Below are positions 56,219-64,000 of a DNA stretch of 64,000 nucleotides, piece after piece. The number at the start of each line of letters is the position of its first letter. Within the stretch, counting starts at the first letter, position 1. The notes beneath the pieces were generated by a model. The model made no database searches, was not told the DNA's origin, and saw nothing but the letters and a program-made list of their open reading frames with translations. Position numbers and translations under genes: made by a program. Source of the stretch: Nymphaea colorata (lineage: Eukaryota > Streptophyta > Magnoliopsida > Nymphaeales > Nymphaeaceae); the NCBI RefSeq assembly GCF_008831285.2, contig NC_045145.1, positions 16,862,802 through 16,926,801 of the forward strand, given 5' to 3'.

Positions 56219-59200
56219 ATGAAGTTCATGAAAATTGGCTCGAGACCGGATACCTTCTTCACTGTAGACGCTACCAGGTATGAACATTTCTCTCCCAGGA
56301 AAATTCACTGCAAAACGCACAAGTGAAGTCACTTTGCCCATGTTAAACGAGAAGCTTCGGTGAAAGGAAGACAGTCTACATCTTTATTAAGTGCTTCTTC
56401 CTAAAAGAAAAGGAAGAAACAAAGCATTGGGAACTGATAGTAAATAGTTACTTCTCTGTATGTGTTGTGGGCGCGCCCATGCTTGCAGGGCCTGTGCTGC
56501 ATTTGATGTTACGATTTTAGATATATAGCTTCGGGCCTATGAAAACCCAATTCAAGCATCTATGCGTAACGAGTTATTTCGACCTTCTAGTATGGAAATC
56601 TATGTTGGCTGCTACAATCTCGAAGAATTCTGATTTAGCATTTGAGTTTGGAGGGAATTTTAAAATAATAATAGGAACATGATTCTAATGGCTTGCTTGG
56701 TCCATGAAGATCTTATTCTTCTCTGTAAACATCGGTCAGTGTTTCCTTCGCATTGTGGTCATATTTTGAGAGGGACGAACTTCATTAGCATTAATGATTC
56801 TAGTAGAAAAGTTACGGTTTCATAAATCTTGATAGCAACTTAGTCCATTATTTGTGTTGACAAAATTTCATGTCATGTATCCAAAATCAAAAGCTGGCAC
56901 ATGGCCCGGATGCAAAAATGGACAGTCCAGGTGGTCCATGGACTAGCTAGCACCGGTTCAATCTACATGGCACGCACCACTTGGACGGCTGCCGACGTCG
57001 GAAGTCCATATGGCTTCTCTTCATTGGTTCACTTGCCTACAGTAGGATAAATTGGACCAATTACTGCAGTTTTCTGACGCCTTGGGTATTGCAGGTCAAT
57101 TACATTGGATGTTCCTAGCGACCTGACTATACAAGTGAACAACACCAAGTATCTTTTGCACAAGGTACTCACCTTCTTCCCATCATGCTGAATATGAAGT
57201 GAAATCCATGATGCATTTGTGCTTTCCATAGGCAGGCTGAATTTAGGTAGAATGCTAATAGTTTATTCCATGAAACGAAACGAGCTCTTGGCTTCGTTAA
57301 ACTTAAAGATCTGAAGTCCAGCGTCTTAGCCAAGTAGGAGCAGCGTTCATGCTACCGATCGAAAAGCAAAAGTATTCTGCATCTGAAGGTACTTTTTCCT
57401 CCTAATGATGAAGAACCTTTCTAGGAAGAAGGGCTTGTTTATCCCTTCATTATTCCAAGTACCATCTTGACCACTTGGGTGACCTAGGCCGACGGGGCTT
57501 TGTTATATTGATGTCAGTATGTAGATATATGTAGCAGTACTGTCATATGGGGTCTCTGTGGACTGATTATAAAGTGTCACTCATGAAACTCATTTTCAAA
57601 AAGATGAATCGTAATTTATATGTATATTTAAAATTTTTAGAAAGTAACTTTATACTTAGCGCCCTATAAACGAACAATTGAGTTGATTTGACAGTTCAAA
57701 AAATCAGTCTGTGTGGTTGTTGATATAAACCTTGCGCAATGTCAAACGTCATCCAAGTGGCTTTAATGTGTTTACTAAGATTACCTAGCGTAGTTGGAAT
57801 TTGGCCGGATCTAGTAAGGCAAGGGTTTATACATATTTAGCCCCACCGCCTGAGACCACTTGTACGAGAACTGGATTTCCTTATCTATGGGTATTCCGGG
57901 CTCTAGCAATGCCAAACTGTTAGCACCTAAGCCCATGTCACCATGATGTGGACGAAAGCTAATAGGACTTGCCTAGTGGACTGTCAGGCTTTTTATATTG
58001 GCCGGTTGAGTCTGAAAAAGCAATCACAGACAAGGACTATGTTGTCTACATCCTACCCTGCAGCCATTATTTCACGCAATTTGCCTTCCAAAAGAAAGAG
58101 AACACCACAGACTCAGTTGGTTGCCAGTAGACCGTCCTTCCGGACCTAGACCACGTGGGGATGGAGCAGGACAGGGCCAGAGTGCAGATGGTGGGATCTG
58201 CAACCCAACAGTTTCTGTTCTTCTTCGTTATTATGATTATTATTGTTGTTGTTATGATTTATTATCATTTTATGAGTGACTGTGTTGGGTGCAGTTTCTG
58301 TTGCTGCCAAAGTGTGGACTGTTGCAACAATTATGTGACTCAAACGGTTCAGATGTTCAGACCATTGATCTTCATGAGGTACCTGCAGGGGAGGAAGGGT
58401 TTGAGCTATGTGTCAAGTTCTGCTATGGCATCTCCATTAACCTCAGTGCCACCAACATAGTCAAGGCACTGTGCGCCTCACATTTCCTGAAAATGACTGA
58501 GGCAGTAGAGAAGGGAAACTTCATTAGTAAGTTGGAGCTCTTCTTTGCTTCATTCATCCTCCAAGCTTGGAAAGACCCAATTGTCACACTTCAGTCCACT
58601 GTGACACTACCAACCTGGTCTGAGAACCTGGGCATGACCGGCCGGTGCATCGATGCCGTCGCGACGAAGATCCTGGCCGACTTGTCCACTGTTACTTGGT
58701 CTTACACTTACACCAGGCCTGGGTTCAATGAGAAGGCCCACAAGCGGGCACCAAGGGACTGGTGGACCGAGGACATTGCAGACCTTGATGTCCCACTATT
58801 TCAGCGGGTTCTGTCCATGGTTCGGTCGTCGATTCCGGCGCCGCTGGTAGGGGAGGCACTCCATGTGTATGCGTGCCGGCATTTGCCGGATGAAGCAGCC
58901 ATTGAAAGCTCTAGCTCAGAGAGTGTTGTGAAGCAGAGGGAGGTACTGGAGTTTATAGTGAGTCAGATCCCAACACCAAAGGGATCCGTATCCACTGGAT
59001 TCTTGTTAAGACTTTTGAGACAAGCGAGTCGACTCGGTGTATCAGATTGGGCCATATCGGAGATCATGAAACGCGCAGGGAGACAGCTGAAGGAAGCCAG
59101 TCTCGTGGACCTCCTTAAGCTAAGAGGATCTTCTCCAAGTTCTAGTGCTTTCAGTGAGATAAACCTGGTTAAGACAATGTTAGAACACTTCCTAGTGGAC

Positions 59201-60404
59201 TATCGGCGTCCTTCATTGCCGGAAACTGGCATGACTCGAGAAGAAAATGGGAAATCAGATCAATCTTTGGTGAAAGTGGGGAAGTTGATTGATTCTTATT
59301 TAGTTGAAGTTGCAAAAGATGCAAATCTTCCAGTGTCCAAGCTCATTGATTTGGCAGAGACATTGCCGGAGGAAGCAAGGCCGGTTCATGATGATCTTTA
59401 CAGGATAATCGATTCATATCTTAAGGTAACAATTGCTCAAGGAGATTTGGGATGCGCATAAGCTTTTGAATGGGTTTTATGTGAAGAACCAGTCCCCAAT
59501 TAAAATAAGCTATCAACAGCATGCTAGTTGGCACTCTGCATTTCAAAAGCAAGGTTGTTTCTTATATGTTAATGACAAAATAAAGAGCAAACTAGAGATT
59601 ATTAACCACTTAGTTATCTGTTACCTTATTATGAATACATTTCTTCGACTTTGACAAAGTTATTTATTAATTCTAGTTATCTGTTACCTTAGTATAGACA
59701 CATTTCTTCGACTTTGACAAAATTATTTATTGATTCCTTGACCAACCTCAAATTTGCCTAATCTGTGCATGTCATCTTTTGAGCTGCAGAAACATCCTGA
59801 TATCTCAAAGTCGCAAAAGAAGCGGCTATGCAGAATGTTGGACTGCAGGAAATTGTCAATAGATGCATGTATGCATGCGGTGCAGAATGAAAGGCTGCCC
59901 TTGAGGACTGTGGTGCAGGTCCTCTTCCTAGAGCATGTAAGCGCTGCGATGTCCATAAGCCAAAACGTGGAACTACGGCATGACATAAAGGCGATGCTTC
60001 CACAAATGAGTGAGGATACGCATAGGAAAACGCCACTGGCACCTGAAGGTAAGGATCTAGTCAGTGACAAAGTGATGACCAAGCAGAGTGATGGCCGGAA
60101 ACTGGCAGAAATGAGTATTAGCAGGGAGAGTTACAGTAGAGACAAGAGGGCGCCCCACGGCACCGCGAAGCCAACAATCAAAGAAGTCATGGAGGTGGGC
60201 AAAGCGATGGAGGTCACAGAGGAAATTGACTCCAAGAGCAAGATCAGACCCAAGGGAGCAGATCACGTTTCAAGTAGGGCTGTGACAAGTGAAATCATGG
60301 AGGAAGCTGATCCTAAGAATAAGGTAAAGCCTACGGGGATGCCTCCGATCTCCCATAGGACAACAAAGATGGGTAGCAAATTGCCTGTTCAGAGAGGAAG
60401 TTAG
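56219..60404 (+). CDS. BTB/POZ and NPH3 domain protein (NPY-like), 4 exons, complete
   Basis: Exons: 56219-56277, 57095-57164, 58295-59425, 59790-60404. Phases agree and give 624 aa, normal for the family. The N terminus [14 protein letters not shown] is the hallmark of NPY/NPH3-type proteins. The BTB part follows ([20 protein letters not shown], about residues 20-130), then the NPH3 domain from about residue 199 ([19 protein letters not shown]) to about 475, including [19 protein letters not shown] and [15 protein letters not shown] in exon 4. A charged low-complexity tail of about 140 residues is rich in Lys, Glu and Ser. Such proteins act as plasma-membrane-associated adaptors, some for CUL3 ligases, in phototropism and PIN polarity. 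The BTB segment reads KFLLLPKC where relatives usually have KFPLLSKC. A candidate AATAAA lies at 60566-60571. Subfamily assignment beyond NPY-like is uncertain. Confidence 0.93.
59611..59736. repeat. Two-copy tandem duplication in NPH3 intron 3, period 63 bp
   Basis: TAGTTATCTGTTACCTTA starts at 59611 and 59674, each followed by ACATTTCTTCGACTTTGACAAA-type sequence and TTATTTATT. It lies just before the acceptor of exon 4 (59790). Confidence 0.92.
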
Positions 60405-61990
60405 CTTAGGTTAGTTACTATTCTGTTCCCACGCATTGTCTATCTTACCAATAGGGTTAGGATATATTATATGCGCATAAGATCAATTTCTCTTACTTCT
60501 GCAGAGCTTTATTCTACAGCATTTTCACAATTTATCTGCTTTATGGAATAATTGTGTACCAACGAAATAAAGCGTTGTATTTATGTTCCCTTAACTGTTT
60601 GGTTTGCAAAGGCTTCTCTGTAATGTTGCAGCCATCTTGCTCAGTTGAGAAACAATACAATTGGGTCCAAAAGACACAACGATCTGGTCGCTTAGGCGCA
60701 AACCTTGTGCATGGATCACTTCAGGTGTTCTAGCAAACACGGGATGGGATCCGTCGGATCAGGGGCCCTAGCCTGATGTGGGATTGGGTTGAGTCGTAAC
60801 AAATGTTACAAATATGTGGTTGATGCATAGAAGGGAATCAATACGTTGTTCAGATTACTGCTGGCTTGAGTGGGGAGCCGATTAGTCAGGTTAGGCAAAA
60901 AAGAAGTGTAATTTGTTTATATAATAGAGTCTGATCCTTCATAGATGATATGGGCACAAGGTCCTCATATCATCTCTAGTTCAAAGCCCAAACATGCATC
61001 GAAATGTTGTGGCCCGTCAGGGGATATGGAGGCTGGAACGAAGCAGGGGATCCGAACCATGATCTGTTTATGAGTTTGTAATGCTTTTAAACCAAACCAA
61101 GATTTGCTTATTGTTCGTCACAATCTATCGCCCTTTCTTTAATTTTCAAGATTCTATAGATCGACTTGATAAATCTAAGAAACAGTAAGCAAAATTTTTA
61201 GAATTTTTTTGCGAATGAAATATCGAAGTTGATGAGATCCGAAATGCCGTTTTACTTGTAAAAAAGGAAAAAAGACGAAGAACAAGCGTACACAAGGTGA
61301 AATCAAAGTGCAAAATCTTGGTTGTGGTATATCTGCAGCACCGCAGATCGTTCTACGTTTCGAACTTATTTTAAGATTCAACAAAAACTCTGGAGGAAAA
61401 AGTTTAGGAAAAAAGAAGCCCAAAACGTGTTCACTAAATCTCAAGGAAAGAACGGGTTATTGCCAAAACTATGTTTTGCAGAATCACAAAGTTTCAGGAC
61501 CTTCTCAATTTGTTGAATTAGAGCATGTTCATTCGTGACATTATGACGCGGATTATCAATAGGATTACTTTTAGTTTTAAGGTATGTTTGCATTTGTCTT
61601 GTTAGAAAAATATATTTTTGAGTGCAAATTTCACAAAAAAGAAGCAAGAGAATAAAGTAACGGAAAAAAGAAAAAGGGAAACTTGGTTGCAGCATCTAAT
61701 TAAAAAGACAGCGGACTTTGAAGTGTGGAGTAACATCAGGAGCTGCAACATCACATGCAGGTAGAACATAGTAACACCTGTAGCCATTTTTGTTTAAACA
61801 TAAACAATTATCGTTTAATTCTTTCTCATAATATTTCAGATTTTCATTAAGCATGTAGTTGTTAAAGATGACTTTGCACAAGTGAGCAGGTGTCATTTTG
61901 TTGGCAAAATTCTCAAGAAACATCCTTGAGAGGTTTCAAGCTTGAGAAGCAGTTGTCTGCAATTTCCCAGTGAAACTAAGGTTAGGGCGT
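60405..61990. other. NPH3 3' UTR and intergenic, no gene recognised
   Basis: After the AATAAA at 60566 the sequence holds only short open frames with no recognisable content. Confidence 0.4.
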
Positions 61991-62006
61991 TCTGGAAAAC
62001 CGGTGT

Positions 62007-62861
62007 GAGACAATGAAAAAGGAAATTCTTCTCTTCCGATTCCGCGGGCCACCTATTCCAAATTTGAATCAAAGAAGGTGGTCTCCGTTCATTCATAATT
62101 TCGATTTCCAAATTGAAGCAGAGGAGAACCTCATTCTCCCTTTCGTCCAATATATAGAGCACTCAAGGTACAGTACATTCTTTTAAGCTAATCACCACCC
62201 CCGTGATCCAAATGGGACTTCTTGTGGCCTTCGCATGAGGCCTAGAATCGGGCCATAATTTTGTTTGTTAAGGAAAATGTTTTAGTGGCAAAACATTTTT
62301 ATCAAAAATTGCAGTTTAAAGTTTAAACATCAACCACATCTGCCTGTTTGAATTGATGTGAAAAGAAAAAATCATACATAAGCGAACAAGGGAGTAAGGA
62401 TTCTCATGCTTTTTCTAGAGTTCGCTTTTCGTTTTCTTCCACTAGATGCCACTTCTTGTTGGTGACAGGATGAGGGGATTCAATCGATTCCGGCCAAACA
62501 TTCAGACATTAATGAATCAACAATCTATCCAGGCAAAGATCCTCTCATGCCCCCCACTAGCACAGTGGGAAGCATTGCCCAAGTATTTTTATCATTGGAT
62601 GAAAAAGTGCAGACAGGATTGACCAGTAGTCTCATCCGGAAGAATGGACAACCAAATGAAAAGCAATTCCTGCATCGATTTTACAGTATCCAAGGATGCT
62701 TAATTTCTCCATATACATCAACCTTCTGCCAGCTGGAGAAATTTCTCGGAACTCCATCTGGTGATTGTTTGCATCCTCTTTTTTTGGCTTTTCGGCGTTG
62801 TGAAAGGCTGCAGATTCACCATATCTCTCTCTCTCTAAATCATTTCTTCAAACTTTTATAG
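62007..62861 (+). other. Unidentified exon-like open region on the plus strand
   Basis: From ATG at about 62013 a frame MKKEILLFRFRGPPIPN runs 57 codons and contains a possible AAG|GTACAG donor at about 62168. From an acceptor-like GGTGACAG at about 62469 two frames stay open. One (DEGIQSIPAKHSD...) continues to 62861. The other, which is in phase with the first segment if spliced, reads MRGFNRFRPNIQTLMNQQ and ends after HWMKKCRQD at about 62620. I recognise neither. It could be a small two-exon gene or decayed coding sequence. Confidence 0.25.
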
Positions 62862-64000
62862 TACAACTTTTTGCTCGAAAGCTTGCAGATCTTCAGGCCT
62901 CTGACGTTTGAGTGGTTAGAAATCGCTCCATCTCAAACATCATGGTTTTGAAATTTAAAACGGCCATTACAACAATGTTCAACCAGTTTTGGCTTCTGCA
63001 ACTTATAAAAAGCGGGGAAATGGGCTAATTTTCCATTTTCTTTCTGTAAAGGTATTGGCTGTCTAGTCATTTACCGTTCCTCAAATGCGTGATTCTCTAT
63101 ATGGTCCACCGATTGTGCTCCCAAGCTTCTTCTAGAGTTTTATTAATCGCATATTACAGATGATGAGGTATAGGTTCCTCAGTTACCAGTACTGAATTCT
63201 CTTGTGGAGTTCACTGTCTGAGCCACACGGCAAGAAGAAAAAAGGATCATAAATGTGCGTCATTCTGACATGATAATGCCATGTCGAAGACGTACATTTG
63301 ACATGTGAATCAGGCTCAGTGTCTTATCCAACTTACTGTGCTACAGAACCCCTTGCAGGTCCGCAGTTTATCTCCTCTGTCAGTGTCCTCTATTAGTGAC
63401 CAAGGATCCTTCTTCCTTTCTTTGAACTCAGAGAGCAAGGTTAATGTCTACAGCGGAAAAATTACGAGACGGAAGGAGTACTCTCCCTACTAACATTTTG
63501 TTCATGAGGAGAAAAGTTGTCATTGGCCCCAGAACTTTAGACTAATGGTGCAAACAAAAAATAAATTTTAAATCCACCAATGGCCTTATGATCTGTTATG
63601 AATGCCGCATGTTTCATAGAAAAGTTGTGATCAAGTCAAAGAAACTTTGTGTGCTCGATGATATGCAAGTTGAAGCATACAGTTATTCGATTACATGGTA
63701 CCGATGCACCTCATTGACCTTAGGAGCAATGTAAAAGGGAAGGGAGCTTCGCTTCACGTTTGGGTAGTGATAACTTTTCCCTCAACCAAAGTAAAAAAAA
63801 AAAAAAAAAAAATTTGTTGGTTTGACGTCAAACATTGAAGCTAAAGCTATTGGATGATTACACTTTGATGTGCAAACTAATCATATTATCAGTGTAAAAC
63901 AAAGAGCTAAATGACCTTTTTCCCCTGCTTGAAGAAATTAAAGGACTTTAATTTAAACATTTGTTAGAGCAGGGATAAGATTCACAAAGTCTTTGCCTTC
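62862..64000. other. Intergenic, no gene seen
   Basis: A weak tRNA-like stretch (TTTGAGTGGTTAGAAATCG ... GGTTTTGAAATTT) at about 62905-62960 could be a decayed SINE. The rest is AT-rich, with a poly-A run at 63793-63812. Confidence 0.35.

Noticed and set aside
58146-58343. Small ORFs around the third NPH3 exon start
   Set aside because: They span the intron end and come from a TTATTG-type simple repeat; the NPH3 exon explains the region.

Overview
This window reads as nuclear DNA of a flowering plant. The genes have GT-AG introns of about 80 bp to 2.3 kb, intergenic DNA is AT-rich with long (TA)n and (GA)n microsatellites, and all four recognisable families (farnesyl diphosphate synthase, C2-GRAM-VASt protein, FD/group-A bZIP, NPH3/NPY-type BTB protein) have typical plant architectures. 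I cannot fix the species from sequence alone. No CRISPR, operon, plasmid or phage features were seen. Gene models were built by hand from splice sites, phase and family similarity.

Layout. (1) 1-1.8 kb: probable 5' end of an unidentified minus-strand gene. (2) 5.05-10.27 kb, plus strand: a complete 12-exon farnesyl diphosphate synthase gene (348 aa). (3) 11.8-12.1 kb: a decayed LINE reverse-transcriptase remnant. (4) 15.1-20.8 kb, plus: a C2-GRAM-VASt gene that lacks the first C2 exon (807 aa). (5) 30.68-36.65 kb, plus: its complete paralogue (1026 aa), in the same orientation and with matching intron positions. (6) 38.6-41.8 kb, minus: a three-exon FD-like bZIP of only 149 aa, with a changed C-terminal 14-3-3 motif and a tandemly duplicated leader or promoter. 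(7) 42-56 kb: mostly gene-poor, with a tRNA-derived SINE candidate, two copies of a GATTCGAATCCGA-type repeat and a GC-rich transcript-like island at 50.9-51.75 kb. (8) 56.2-60.4 kb, plus: a four-exon NPH3/NPY-family gene (624 aa). (9) 60.4-64 kb: no recognised gene, but an open exon-like stretch at 62.0-62.9 kb.

The genes do not form a pathway. FPS supplies C15 isoprenoid precursor. The C2-GRAM-VASt proteins are membrane-contact or lipid-type proteins. The bZIP belongs to the group that partners florigen through 14-3-3 proteins. The NPH3 protein belongs to phototropism and auxin-polarity scaffolds. I found no convincing previously undescribed multi-gene system. The best leads are the truncated and compositionally shifted C2-GRAM paralogue, the compact FD-like bZIP with Pro replaced by Glu in its terminal motif, and recurrent two-copy tandem duplications of about 50-190 bp, two of them within or beside genes.
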